DNA of 22,428 nucleotides, from contig JBOFUP010000088.1 in assembly GCA_051652645.1 (NCBI GenBank), positions 1-22,428 of the forward strand. The letters are read 5' to 3'. The notes beneath the pieces are model-generated. The model was not told the origin of the DNA. It did not search any database and was given only the letters and a program-made list of their open reading frames with translations. Positions 1 to 8,782 of the stretch are shown in pieces (position 1 is the stretch's first letter; every line of letters begins with the position of its first letter). The position numbers and the translations under genes were made by a program. Source of the DNA: UBA7332 sp051652645 (lineage in GTDB: Bacteria; Bacteroidota; Bacteroidia; Bacteroidales; UBA7332).

Positions 1-91
1 AGATTAACTTTTGAATCTCTTCTTGTGAAAAGTCGTGGTTGCTGCCTACAGCAATCACAGACTGAGATTGTGTTCTAAAAAAACGAATCAT
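1..91 (-). CDS. purL: PurL, phosphoribosylformylglycinamidine synthase (N-terminal fragment)
   Basis: Reading leftward from an ATG at 91, the frame stays open to the window edge and gives 30 residues beginning MIRFFRTQSQSVIAVG. This matches the start of the large single-chain PurL of Bacteroidales as I remember it: an N-terminal MI-x-FF strand followed by S-x-S-V-I-A-V. PurL makes formylglycinamidine ribonucleotide from FGAR, glutamine and ATP in cytosolic purine synthesis. Only the first few percent of the expected ~1,230 residues is visible, so the catalytic domains cannot be checked. A TATCTTTG -7 box on the same strand (148 to 141) lies about 50 bases upstream of the ATG, supporting this start. 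The identification rests on a short stretch. Confidence 0.68.
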   Translation of the reverse strand, partial: MIRFFRTQSQSVIAVGSNHDFSQEEIQKLI

Positions 92-140
92 TCTCTTTTA
101 AGTAAGTATGTGAGTTTTGAAACTGTTTTCGTTCAATGCG

Positions 141-148
141 CAAAGATA
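141..148 (-). promoter_or_regulatory. -7 box of the leftward purL promoter
   Basis: Read on the minus strand, 148 to 141 is TATCTTTG, an exact match to the Bacteroidota -7 consensus TAnnTTTG, about 50 bases before the purL ATG. I see no clear TTTG -33 box at the expected 19-21 base spacing, so this is a half-match. Confidence 0.5.
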
Positions 149-159
149 ATCATTTTTCG

Positions 160-167
160 TATATTTG
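160..167 (+). promoter_or_regulatory. -7 box of the rightward LysE-family gene
   Basis: TATATTTG matches TAnnTTTG exactly and lies 27 bases upstream of the ATG at 194. It mirrors the purL -7 box: the two form an inverted repeat (CGCAAAGATA facing TATATTTGCG), so the divergent promoters overlap. No good -33 box is visible. Confidence 0.5.
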
Positions 168-193
168 CGTCTTATATCAAAGCTGATCTAGAG

Positions 194-823
194 ATGTTAT
201 TGACGTTTATGAAAGGGATATTAATAGGAGCACTAGTCTCGGCTCCTATGGGGCCTATAGGAGTACTGGTTATACAGCGTACTCTCAACAAGGGCCGTTG
301 GCACGGTTTCTGCTCAGGGATAGGGGCTATGGCATCCGATATTATATATGCAATTGTTGCAGGGATGGGAGTATCATTTATTATGGAGTTCATAGCAAAG
401 CACGAGTCTATGTTGCAGTTTGGAGGGAGTATTCTTCTTCTTGGGTTTGGTCTTTTAACCCTTAGATCAAATCCAATCAACTCTATACGAGCCTCTCGCA
501 ATGGTACAGCCACCTATGGACAAGACTTTGTTACGGCACTATTTATAACACTATCGAATCCATTCATTATATTTCTTTTTATAGGTCTCTACACAAGACT
601 AAGCTTTTTCCATAACACCATCGCGATAGATGAGATAGCAGTGGGAATATCGGGTATAGCACTAGGTGCTGTGATTTGGTGGAGCTTTATAACAACCCTA
701 TTTGGTCAATTGAGAAAGAAGTTTACACTTAGACGACTATTTATAATGAATAGGATTGTAGGGTCAATTATTTCAGCAATAGCACTCTTTGGAGTAATAA
801 CTATTGTGATTAATCATTTGTAA
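194..823 (+). CDS. LysE-family amino-acid exporter
   Basis: A 209-residue hydrophobic protein that fits the LysE/RhtB family of inner-membrane exporters in length and in its N-terminal signature. The first helix is followed by SAPMGPIGVLVIQRTLNKG, the conserved loop with a Pro-Gly-Pro turn (AP-x-GP) and a basic end. About six membrane segments can be read along the chain, and a basic loop (QLRKKFTLRRLF) lies near the C-terminus. The frame is open further upstream to 35, but that part overlaps purL and the promoters and reads like non-coding sequence, so I start at 194; an ATG at 209 is the alternative. Family members export lysine, threonine, homoserine and similar compounds. The substrate here cannot be read from sequence. 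The next gene starts 40 bases downstream with no terminator between. Confidence 0.85.
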   Translation: MLLTFMKGILIGALVSAPMGPIGVLVIQRTLNKGRWHGFCSGIGAMASDIIYAIVAGMGVSFIMEFIAKHESMLQFGGSILLLGFGLLTLRSNPINSIRASRNGTATYGQDFVTALFITLSNPFIIFLFIGLYTRLSFFHNTIAIDEIAVGISGIALGAVIWWSFITTLFGQLRKKFTLRRLFIMNRIVGSIISAIALFGVITIVINHL

Positions 824-863
824 AAAATAATATTATATAATAATCTAATTAAATATACAGGCT

Positions 864-1508
864 ATGAAAACAGTTAAAGTACCACTTATTGAAGCTTTAG
901 ACTCTTTAGATTCACAACAATTAGTTAAACTCCTTCAGGAAAAAGCAGAGTATCAGAGCGTGGATCAACTCAATTGGGAAAGCTTCCCGTACAGACCTAT
1001 ATGTAATTTCTATATTGCTAGATCAGAGACTAGCCTATATATAAGGTACATCGTTAGTGGTAACTGTCTTCGAGCAGAGAATAGTAAAGATCAAGAACCT
1101 GTTTGGCAGGACAGTTGTGTAGAGTTTTTTGTAAAGGTGCCAGGAGATGAACACTATTTTAACTTTGAGTTTAACTGCATAGGAACTTCTCTTGCAGCGC
1201 GCCGACTTAGTCGTTCAGAGTCAGAGTATCTCTCCCCAGATCTTATGGCAAAGATAGCTAGATACCCTAGTATTCCACGCCGACCATTTTGTGAGATGGA
1301 AGGAATGTTTAAATGGGAGTTAACTGTAGTAATTCCATTTGAGGTCATTGGCCTAGATGCAAACAAACTACCAGAGAGTATCAATGCTAACTTCTATAAA
1401 TGTGCAGATGCAACAGCTTTGCCTCACTATCTAAGTTGGAATCCAATAAATACGCCAACCCCAGACTTTCATAGACCGGAGTATTTTGGCGAACTCAAAT
1501 TAGTCTAG
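864..1508 (+). CDS. CBM9-like carbohydrate-binding domain protein
   Basis: A 214-residue protein with the build of the stand-alone family-9-like carbohydrate-binding proteins common in Bacteroidota. Recognisable parts are the short beta motif VWQDSCVEFFV (residues 80-90), the WELTVVIPFEVIG strand pair (from about 151), NFYKCAD (from about 176), and the closing SWNPINTPTPDFHRPEYFGEL. That last block, with aromatic residues and a P-x-FHRPEYFG turn, is typical of this group. There is no signal peptide or lipobox, so it appears cytoplasmic, which is odd for a sugar-binding fold. Its ligand and role are unknown. The downstream glycoside hydrolases suggest a link to glycan use, but a 106-base gap separates them and co-transcription is not shown. 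The family call is from recognition of motifs, not a search. Confidence 0.75.
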   Translation: MKTVKVPLIEALDSLDSQQLVKLLQEKAEYQSVDQLNWESFPYRPICNFYIARSETSLYIRYIVSGNCLRAENSKDQEPVWQDSCVEFFVKVPGDEHYFNFEFNCIGTSLAARRLSRSESEYLSPDLMAKIARYPSIPRRPFCEMEGMFKWELTVVIPFEVIGLDANKLPESINANFYKCADATALPHYLSWNPINTPTPDFHRPEYFGELKLV

Positions 1509-1614
1509 ATTTAAGGATCTAGCACCTCAAAAGCATCAAAGAGCTCTAATAGTACTCCAAAAGAAACCATCTATTTGTCTCAATTGTTCTACTATATATT
1601 TTAATAACTTAACT

Positions 1615-3009
1615 ATGAAAAGATTGCGAGTGGGAGTTTATTCCTTGTTGATGCTAGCAATTATTGCATTAACAAACTGTACTAACTCAAAAGGAAAGCC
1701 CGAATCAGGTGCTAATCCCGAGAGTGTGCGTCCGGAAACGTTTGTTTCTGACGAGGAAATGTTAGACTATATTCAGAGAGTACATCTCAACTACATGTGG
1801 GATGGAGCAGAGGCAACCTCAGGTATGGCATGTGAAAGGATACATCCAGATGGCATATATCCATCAAACGACCAAGATATTGTGACTCTTGGAGGAAGTG
1901 GTTTTGGTGTGGCTGGATTGATAGTTGCAGTAGAAAGAGGCTTTATTGATCGTTCAGCTGTTGTTGAACGCATGCACAAAATTGTTGACTACCTTGCAAA
2001 AGCGGATAGATTTCATGGTATGTGGCCACATTGGTTGGTCGGTCCAACAGGTGTGACAAAGGGCTTTGGAACAAAAGATGACGGAGGAGATATCGTAGAG
2101 AGTGCATTTATGATGCAAGGTCTCATCTGTGCAAGAGAGTATTTCAATGGAGACAGCTCACAAGAGAAGGCTCTCGTTGAGAAGATAAATAAGCTTTGGC
2201 ACGAGATGGACTTCAACTTCTATCAACAAGATAACCATGATGTTCTCTATTGGCATTGGTCGCCAACTCATGGTTGGGAGATGAACTTCCCGATAGAGGG
2301 ATATAACGAGTGTCTTATTGCATACATCCTTGGTGCATCTTCACCAACTCACCCTATACCAGCTTCAGCTTACCATAAGGGGTGGGCACGTGATGGTGCT
2401 ATTGTTGGAGATGAAGCACCATATGGTTACCCACTACGTCTAGCTCATAATGCACAAGCTGGAGGTGGTTCTCTCTTTTGGGCACACTACTCCTACATCG
2501 GATTCTCTCCTAAGGGAAGCGCAGACAAATATGCAAACTTCTGGGATGTTACTCGAAATCACGTGATGGCAAACTACGCACACTGCGTTGACAACCCAAA
2601 GAACTACAAAGGATACAGTGAAAAGTGCTGGGGTCTGACTGCTGGATATACAATGACAGGGTACAGTGCGCACGATCCACACAATGATCTTGGTGTAATA
2701 ACACCTACGGCCGCTCTATCTAGTTTCCCTTATGCGCCAGAGGAGGCTATGCGTGCATTGAAGTACTTCTATTTTGAGAAAGGAGATAAGCTATGGGGTA
2801 AATACGGTTTTTACGATGGATTTAGTGAGAGTAATGATTGGTACTCTAATGGATACTTAGCTATAGATCAACTAACTATTGCCCCAATGATAGAGAACTA
2901 TCGTACTGGACTCTTGTGGAAGCTCTTCATGAATGCACCAGAAATAAAGTCTGGATTGGAAAAACTTGGCATTACTTATGCTCCTGAATATATCAGTAAT
3001 ATCAATTAA
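1615..3009 (+). CDS. GH144-type glucanase lipoprotein (glucoamylase-like family)
   Basis: A 464-residue lipoprotein. The N-terminus has a basic start, a hydrophobic stretch and the lipobox LTNC with Cys22 as the lipidated residue. A short polar linker leads into an (alpha/alpha)6 barrel of the glucoamylase-like family that CAZy groups as GH144. Visible family marks are the acidic motif DDGGDIVESAF (155-165), the YWHWSPTHGWEMNFPIEGYNE block (212-232), and YGYPLRLAHNAQAGGGSLFWAHYS-type sequence after it. Characterised GH144 members from Chitinophaga and Parabacteroides cleave beta-1,2-glucan, endo or releasing sophorose. That activity is inferred here from family. The gene starts 106 bases after the CBM9-like gene and ends 25 bases before the GH43 gene, so the two hydrolases are probably one transcript. 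The lipid anchor suggests an outer-membrane or periplasmic location. Confidence 0.82.
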   Translation: MKRLRVGVYSLLMLAIIALTNCTNSKGKPESGANPESVRPETFVSDEEMLDYIQRVHLNYMWDGAEATSGMACERIHPDGIYPSNDQDIVTLGGSGFGVAGLIVAVERGFIDRSAVVERMHKIVDYLAKADRFHGMWPHWLVGPTGVTKGFGTKDDGGDIVESAFMMQGLICAREYFNGDSSQEKALVEKINKLWHEMDFNFYQQDNHDVLYWHWSPTHGWEMNFPIEGYNECLIAYILGASSPTHPIPASAYHKGWARDGAIVGDEAPYGYPLRLAHNAQAGGGSLFWAHYSYIGFSPKGSADKYANFWDVTRNHVMANYAHCVDNPKNYKGYSEKCWGLTAGYTMTGYSAHDPHNDLGVITPTAALSSFPYAPEEAMRALKYFYFEKGDKLWGKYGFYDGFSESNDWYSNGYLAIDQLTIAPMIENYRTGLLWKLFMNAPEIKSGLEKLGITYAPEYISNIN

Positions 3010-3034
3010 GATAATATACTTAACTATAAAACAT

Positions 3035-4768
3035 ATGAGAATAGATCGTTGTATTTTATCACTCATCTCACTAATCATAATCTCTTTAGCAGGAGTATCA
3101 GCTCAATCAATGAGTTCGCGTACATATTGTAACCCTCTCAATGTTGACTACACATACATGATCTACGACTCAGAGAGGGATATATCATACCGCTCTGGAG
3201 CAGACCCTGCCGTTGTTGAGTTTCGTGGTGAGTATTATATGTTTGTTACACGCTCAATGGGGTACTGGCATTCGACAGACCTACTAAACTGGGAGTTTAT
3301 ACAACCAGAGAAGTGGTACTTCGAGGGATCTAATGCACCTGCAGCCTTCAACTATAAGGACTCAGTGCTTTATGTAACTGGTAATCCTTCAGGTAATATG
3401 AGCATACTATACACAGACAATCCTAAGAAAGGTGATTGGAAGGGTGTAGCATCTATACTTTATGATCTTCAAGATCCTGCGCTTTTCATTGATGATGATG
3501 GACAAGCATATATGTTCTGGGGATCTTCAAATACCTACCCATTAAGGGGAAAGAAACTAGATCGTAACAGACGATTCCATGTTGATGGACCTACACACGA
3601 ACTTTTCAAGCTTGACATGGATAAGCATGGATGGGAGAGATTTGGTGAAAACCACTCAGACACCACACTTGCTGGATACATGGAGGGTGCATGGTTAACT
3701 AAGCATAATGGTAGATACTATATGCAATATGGAGCACCCGGAACGGAGTTCAACGTATATGCCGATGGTGTGTATATGGCAGATAATCCACTAGGACCAT
3801 ACACTTACGCTCCTAACAATCCTGTATCCTACAAAGCAGGAGGATGGATGAATGGCGCTGGCCATGGTAGTACTGTCGTTGGACCTGGAGGAAACTATTG
3901 GCACTTTGCATCAATGGCTCTATCTGCAAATGTGAATTGGGAGAGACGTCTGTGTATGTTCCCAACCTATTTTGATAAAGATGGATTGATGTATAGCGAC
4001 TGTAATTTTGGAGACTATCCACGCTATGCACCAGCGGACAAAGGCGGCAAATCACAATTCACAGGCTGGATGCTACTCTCTTACAAGAGACCCGTTAAGG
4101 CATCGTCGGTCAAAGAGGGTTATTCTGCAGACAATATTGTTGATGAGCAGGTTAAAAGCTTTTGGTTGGCAAATACAAATGCTTCGAACGAGTGGGTTGA
4201 GATTGACCTTGGTAAGGCATCAATGGTACATGCCATTCAGGTTAACTACTATGACTACAAGAGCGATATGTACACAAAAGATATAACTCTTCGTCATAGA
4301 TACACAGTTGAAGGTTCAATGGATGGAACCAATTGGTTCACACTAGTTGATCGTTCAAACAGTTATAAAGATAGACCAAATGACTATGTAGAGCTAGACC
4401 AAGCAACAAAGGCGCGTTATATCCGATATAACAATATTGAGATACCAACCCCAAATCTAGCAATCTCTGATATTCGTGTATTCGGTATCGGTGGCGGCAA
4501 AGTTGTTGATCGAGTAGAAAAACTAAATGTATACAGAGGAGAGGATAGAAGAGATGCTAAGTTGACTTGGAACGAGGTCAAGGGTGCTCAAGGATACAAT
4601 ATTCGTTGGGGTATTGCTCCAGACAAACTCTACAACTCATGGCTGGTATACGAGAGTAATGAGATGCTTCTAAAGAGCTTGACAGTAGACCAATCATACT
4701 ATTTTACGGTGGAAGCTTTCAGCGAGAATGGTGTTGGTCAGGCCTCTAAGCTGATCAAAGTAGATTGA
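3035..4768 (+). CDS. Secreted GH43-family glycoside hydrolase with discoidin and FN3 domains
   Basis: 577 residues from the ATG at 3035. An upstream ATG at 2966 is in frame but would overlap the previous gene and bury the signal peptide. Residues 1-23 are a signal peptide ending VSA before Gln24. The five-bladed propeller follows (about 28-340) with the three GH43 acidic positions: Asp57 in SGADP (base), Asp147 in DLQDPAL (pKa helper) and Glu217 in YMEGAW (acid). Residues about 352-486 form an F5/8 type C (CBM32-like) domain with EWVEIDLGKA, YTVEGSMDGTNWF and ARYIRYNN. Residues about 493-575 form a fibronectin type III domain. GH43 enzymes are mostly arabinofuranosidases, xylosidases or galactosidases. 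The subfamily and substrate cannot be set by eye. It lies directly behind the GH144 gene and before a strong terminator. Confidence 0.85.
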   Translation: MRIDRCILSLISLIIISLAGVSAQSMSSRTYCNPLNVDYTYMIYDSERDISYRSGADPAVVEFRGEYYMFVTRSMGYWHSTDLLNWEFIQPEKWYFEGSNAPAAFNYKDSVLYVTGNPSGNMSILYTDNPKKGDWKGVASILYDLQDPALFIDDDGQAYMFWGSSNTYPLRGKKLDRNRRFHVDGPTHELFKLDMDKHGWERFGENHSDTTLAGYMEGAWLTKHNGRYYMQYGAPGTEFNVYADGVYMADNPLGPYTYAPNNPVSYKAGGWMNGAGHGSTVVGPGGNYWHFASMALSANVNWERRLCMFPTYFDKDGLMYSDCNFGDYPRYAPADKGGKSQFTGWMLLSYKRPVKASSVKEGYSADNIVDEQVKSFWLANTNASNEWVEIDLGKASMVHAIQVNYYDYKSDMYTKDITLRHRYTVEGSMDGTNWFTLVDRSNSYKDRPNDYVELDQATKARYIRYNNIEIPTPNLAISDIRVFGIGGGKVVDRVEKLNVYRGEDRRDAKLTWNEVKGAQGYNIRWGIAPDKLYNSWLVYESNEMLLKSLTVDQSYYFTVEAFSENGVGQASKLIKVD

Positions 4769-4802
4769 TATCCAGAGTATTTATTCAGATAATAGTAGAG
4801 TT

Positions 4803-4850
4803 AAAGAGCATAGCAGTAAACATCGGTTACTGCTATGCTCTTTCTTTTTT
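4803..4850 (+). terminator. Terminator of the GH144-GH43 unit
   Basis: A perfect 17-bp inverted repeat (4803-4819 with 4827-4843, seven-base loop) ends in a T-rich tract up to 4850. It lies 35 bases after the GH43 stop codon. Confidence 0.9.
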
Positions 4851-5061
4851 GATAATAATGATTGATGTTAATAGGCGTTTGTACTATGTTTTGTTATGCG
4901 ATTAACTATCTAAGCATTGATAATATAGTGGAGGAGTAAGTATGTATTAGTTAAGTTCTAATGCTTTCTCTTAGAGGAGTATGCAAAATACGTGCTTGTT
5001 TTTGGAGTAGCAAAGTGGATGTAGATACTCTCAGATATTTTATAAGTATCTCTTTGTGTTT
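4851..5061. other. Intergenic spacer between two convergent terminators
   Basis: The stretch between the GH43 and putA stop codons is 373 bases long. Apart from the two flanking terminators I see nothing in it: no open frame with a start signal, no tRNA and no strong palindrome. Confidence 0.6.
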
Positions 5062-5112
5062 AGAAAAGGATGAGCCTCTCACTTGATTAAGAATCCAAGT
5101 GAGAGGCTCATC
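5062..5112 (-). terminator. Terminator of putA
   Basis: A perfect 17-bp inverted repeat (5069-5085 with 5096-5112, ten-base loop) 30 bases after the putA stop codon. On the minus strand it is followed by CTTTTCT, a modest U tract. The plus-strand side has no T run, so it serves putA. Confidence 0.8.
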
Positions 5113-5141
5113 GTTATTCAAGAGAAATGGTTTGTTTTGGG

Positions 5142-8100
5142 TTATTTAGCTACCCTTTCCTCTTGTATTGATCCATATCTATGATATTCATAAGTTATAC
5201 TCTGCTCTTTGATGTAGTGAAGAAGTTCAACACGTCCTTCTATGAGTATTGGTTGATCAGCTACATATTTCCCAATCTTACTAGCAGACTTAAGCAGCTC
5301 AATAGATCTTATTCCACAAGTTCTAACCCTTTCGAACTCGTCAAGGTTTGAAAGAAGTGCTTTTTTGTCATGTTTATGAAGCATTGCTCCTGTGGCATTA
5401 GCGATTATCTCTAGTTGATCCACTCGGCTCTCATCAGTGTCATATGATATGATAAGAGGAGTACCTACTATTTGGGATGCAACAGCTACTAGTGATATAT
5501 CCAAGATGGATTCTTCACCAAACAGCCTTAGAAGAATGTTGTTAAGTGGAGTATACCTTAATATATTCATCTCCCCCATAATGCAATTTATATCCTCAGC
5601 TTTAGAGAATATATTGTTAAAATTCTGTTGATAACTATGAACAGCTCTGTCGAAGATAAGATAGTCACTTTTTGGTAGTAGCTCTATTATCTCATTGTAT
5701 ATAGATGGGTGTTTGCCCTTTGTGCTTAAGTTGTTGTTAGTGAAATTGACTAAAGAGCTGACATAGTTTGGACCGCCAGCTTTAAGTCCAGCACCAAAGC
5801 AAGAGAGTTTGACCCCACCGAATGGCTGCCTATTTACTATAGCTCCAGTAATACCACGGTTGATGTATAGATTCCCCGCTTGAATGGAGTTTATCCACTC
5901 ATGGTGTTCACTCTCATTTAAGCTTTGTAGTCCTGAGGTTAGTCCGTATTCTAGGCTATTTACATACTCTATGCCTTGCTTTAGAGAGTCTATGCAAACA
6001 ACAGATAGCACAGGAGCAAAGATTTCATTGTCGAATGTATAGTTACCTGGCTTCACACCCCATTTAACGCATGGTTTGAGAGTATATTTTTCCTTGTCAA
6101 GGAATATAGGAGGGACAAGCCACTCCTCGCCTTTTTGAAGCTCAAGAGCTTTGTGTAGCTTGTCGTTGTGGTTAGTAACCATTCGACCCACTATATTATT
6201 ACTCTCCCAAGCCGAACCACACTGTATGCTTGTAACAGCGTCGTATAGCTTAGATTTGAATGAATCATCGTTGTATATATCTTTTTCAACAAGGAAAAGG
6301 GAGCAAGCAGAACACTTTTGTCCTGCATTGCTAAATGCTGAGGTTACAACGCTTTGTATAGCTTTGTCTCTATCGCCGTATGATGTGAGAATGATTGCGT
6401 TCTTACCTCCAGTCTCTGCCGAGAGAGCAGTGGAAGGTGCCTCGTTAGCAATACTCATTGCAGTATCTGTCCCTCCAGTCAGAATGATGTGTCCTATACG
6501 GCTATCTTTAGTTAGATAGTTGAGAGTATCACGACTGTCGCACACAACAACTTGCAATGCCTCTTTTGCAACGCCAGCCTCCCAGAAACATCGAGCAAAC
6601 TCAAAAGCTATAGGAGCAGCCACTGTTGCAGGTTTAAGTATTACACAATTACCTGCGGCTAGGGCTGCAGCTACTCCACCAACTGGTATTGCTAGGGGGA
6701 AGTTCCACGGTGGAATAACAAGAACTACTCCTTTTGACTTATAGCTAACTGTTTGTAGATTTTCAAAACATCTCATCGAAACAGGGTAGAATCGGCAGAA
6801 GTCAACAGCCTCAGATACTTCGATATCTCCTTCCATGATTGTTTTGCCCGTTACTGCGCTCATGCATCCGATTAGATCGCCTCGTCGATCAGATATGTTG
6901 TTGGCTACGCTGAAAAGTATTTTTGCTCTATCCTCAAGTGAAAGGTCTCTCCAACCAACACTATCACTGTGTGCTATTTGTAGAATCTCCTCTACTTGGT
7001 CTCTGTTTGCTAGAGATACTCTATATGTCATTACCTCTTGCTCTAGTTGAGAGTGGTCTATGTAGTGATGGTATCTGTTATTCTCAATCTCTTTTGAGCC
7101 GACCATTACAGGTATAGTTGTTGGCGTATCGTCTGGTGTTTTCTTCCATTTCTTAATTATCTCATCAACCCATGTACGCTGTTGAGGTAGGTCGAAATTT
7201 GTGTCTGCTTCGGAGAAGAAATTAGAGGTGTCAACTCTTTCGTATGGTGAGTTTAGGTTTCTATTTTGAGTCCTAAAAGGCTTAGGGAAAGCTTTGTCTT
7301 TCTCTGTGTAAGCACTTAGGAACTGTTTCTCAAGGAAGTCCCATTCGACTGAGTCTACTCTGAGGTTGAATGAGTAGCTTAGGAAGTTGTCACGACCAGT
7401 GTTTTCGTCTAGACGGCGAACGAGGTATGATATTGCGTTTAGGAAATGTTCAGACTTGACAACAGGAGTGTATAGTATCACTTGTCTACCCATTTTACAT
7501 AGAACTCTCCATATATGGTTTGCCATTCCTTCGAGCATCTCGAACGATACTTCGCTTTGCACTTTATTTTTCTGACTTAGTAGGAAAGCATATCCTATGG
7601 AGAATAGGTTATGCGAAGCAATACCCACGTTTAGAACCTTTGCATTCTCAGGCTTTAAAGCTCTATCAATAATGCGAAGGTAGTTGGCATCAACTTCAAT
7701 TTTACTTCTCAAGATTGGGTTTTCCCAGTGTTTAAGAGAGCTCACAACACTCTCCATTTGGAGGTTTGCGCCTTTTACTAGTCTCATCTTAATTGGGGCA
7801 CCACCTTGAGCACACCTATTATGAGCGAATTCGAGGAGTTCGCTTTGGAAAGCCCATGCGTCAGGAAGGTATGCTTGCACAACTATACCAGCACTATAGT
7901 TTTTGAATTCGGGCATAGAGAGTACACTCTTGAAGACCTCTAGGGTAAGTTCAGTGTCCTTATACTCTTCCATGTCGAGGTTGACAAACTTATGGTGAGC
8001 TATTCCATCTTGATCAACGTATTTGTGCTCCATAGCTTGTCTGTATATTGCAGCAACACGTTTAACTAGTTCTTCCTTGCTCTGCAAGTAGTTAAGAGGG

Positions 8101-8660
8101 TGAATTTGTGCGTATATACCAGATATTTTTATAGATATATAGTTGATGTCGTCCTCGGTAAGTGCATCAAGATAGTGGTTGTATCTATTGTCAGCTTCGG
8201 CATTACCGAGTACAACTTCCCCGAGAAGATTGATGTTTTGCCCTATTCCAGCAGCTCTTCGTTTTGCTAAGTGTTTTGTAAGATTAGGTCGTGCTTCATC
8301 AATAATGACAGATGAGGTATCATGTCTAACTTTAGCCTTGAATATAGGCATTGCAACAAAGTCAAAATGGTGACCAACATATTTGAACATGTACATCAAG
8401 CTTCGGTCTGTAGCATTGAAGAACTTTGGGACCCCATATTTCTCTATTAGAAGTTTGACCCTTTTAGATAGTTTTTTGTTGTCTCTGATCTGACATGATT
8501 CGTCGAGTATCTTTGTTAGGAAGAGTTTCTCATTGGGGTTTCTGATTAGTAGAGAGTATCTTTTTTGTTCTCTCTTTTCGTTATTTGTGATCTCTTTCTC
8601 ACAGTTGTGGTGAAGCTCTCTCACCCAAGCAACTACCTCGTTTGCGGATATTTGGCTCAT
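5142..8660 (-). CDS. putA: PutA, bifunctional proline dehydrogenase / glutamate-semialdehyde dehydrogenase
   Basis: A 1,172-residue two-enzyme protein. The N-terminal half (about 80-440) is the FAD-dependent proline dehydrogenase barrel, with VVQAYLPDAW (260-269), MRLVKGANLQ (292-301) and YLVRRLDEN (412-420), the last carrying the paired arginines that bind proline carboxylate. The second half (about 540-980) is the NAD-dependent aldehyde dehydrogenase that makes glutamate: PWNFP (651-655, Asn653), Glu749 in SAETGG and the catalytic Cys783 in GQKCSA. About 190 residues follow the dehydrogenase, resembling the C-terminal extension of long PutA forms. The N-terminus shows no ribbon-helix-helix repressor domain, so it is not an autorepressor like enterobacterial PutA. 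It appears to be transcribed alone, with terminators on both sides. Its glutamate product links it to the adjacent hut genes. Confidence 0.95.
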   Translation of the reverse strand: MSQISANEVVAWVRELHHNCEKEITNNEKREQKRYSLLIRNPNEKLFLTKILDESCQIRDNKKLSKRVKLLIEKYGVPKFFNATDRSLMYMFKYVGHHFDFVAMPIFKAKVRHDTSSVIIDEARPNLTKHLAKRRAAGIGQNINLLGEVVLGNAEADNRYNHYLDALTEDDINYISIKISGIYAQIHPLNYLQSKEELVKRVAAIYRQAMEHKYVDQDGIAHHKFVNLDMEEYKDTELTLEVFKSVLSMPEFKNYSAGIVVQAYLPDAWAFQSELLEFAHNRCAQGGAPIKMRLVKGANLQMESVVSSLKHWENPILRSKIEVDANYLRIIDRALKPENAKVLNVGIASHNLFSIGYAFLLSQKNKVQSEVSFEMLEGMANHIWRVLCKMGRQVILYTPVVKSEHFLNAISYLVRRLDENTGRDNFLSYSFNLRVDSVEWDFLEKQFLSAYTEKDKAFPKPFRTQNRNLNSPYERVDTSNFFSEADTNFDLPQQRTWVDEIIKKWKKTPDDTPTTIPVMVGSKEIENNRYHHYIDHSQLEQEVMTYRVSLANRDQVEEILQIAHSDSVGWRDLSLEDRAKILFSVANNISDRRGDLIGCMSAVTGKTIMEGDIEVSEAVDFCRFYPVSMRCFENLQTVSYKSKGVVLVIPPWNFPLAIPVGGVAAALAAGNCVILKPATVAAPIAFEFARCFWEAGVAKEALQVVVCDSRDTLNYLTKDSRIGHIILTGGTDTAMSIANEAPSTALSAETGGKNAIILTSYGDRDKAIQSVVTSAFSNAGQKCSACSLFLVEKDIYNDDSFKSKLYDAVTSIQCGSAWESNNIVGRMVTNHNDKLHKALELQKGEEWLVPPIFLDKEKYTLKPCVKWGVKPGNYTFDNEIFAPVLSVVCIDSLKQGIEYVNSLEYGLTSGLQSLNESEHHEWINSIQAGNLYINRGITGAIVNRQPFGGVKLSCFGAGLKAGGPNYVSSLVNFTNNNLSTKGKHPSIYNEIIELLPKSDYLIFDRAVHSYQQNFNNIFSKAEDINCIMGEMNILRYTPLNNILLRLFGEESILDISLVAVASQIVGTPLIISYDTDESRVDQLEIIANATGAMLHKHDKKALLSNLDEFERVRTCGIRSIELLKSASKIGKYVADQPILIEGRVELLHYIKEQSITYEYHRYGSIQEERVAK

Positions 8661-8782
8661 TGTTTAAAAGTGTTTATTATATATAAACGTTCAACAGATG
8701 AGAAGTGTCTTTAGTTTACTCTACAATATTAAATTATTTTTAGTCTACTTTGTTGGTTCTTTGATTGATAGCGCGATGAGAA

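Noticed and set aside
35..193. Extension of the LysE-family protein upstream to an ATG at 35
   Set aside because: It would run through the purL start on the other strand and both promoters, and adds ~50 residues without the character of the family. The family normally begins right at the first membrane helix, as with the ATG at 194.
2966..3034. Earlier start for the GH43 protein
   Set aside because: It overlaps the end of the GH144 gene and would place 23 residues before a clean signal peptide that starts at 3035.
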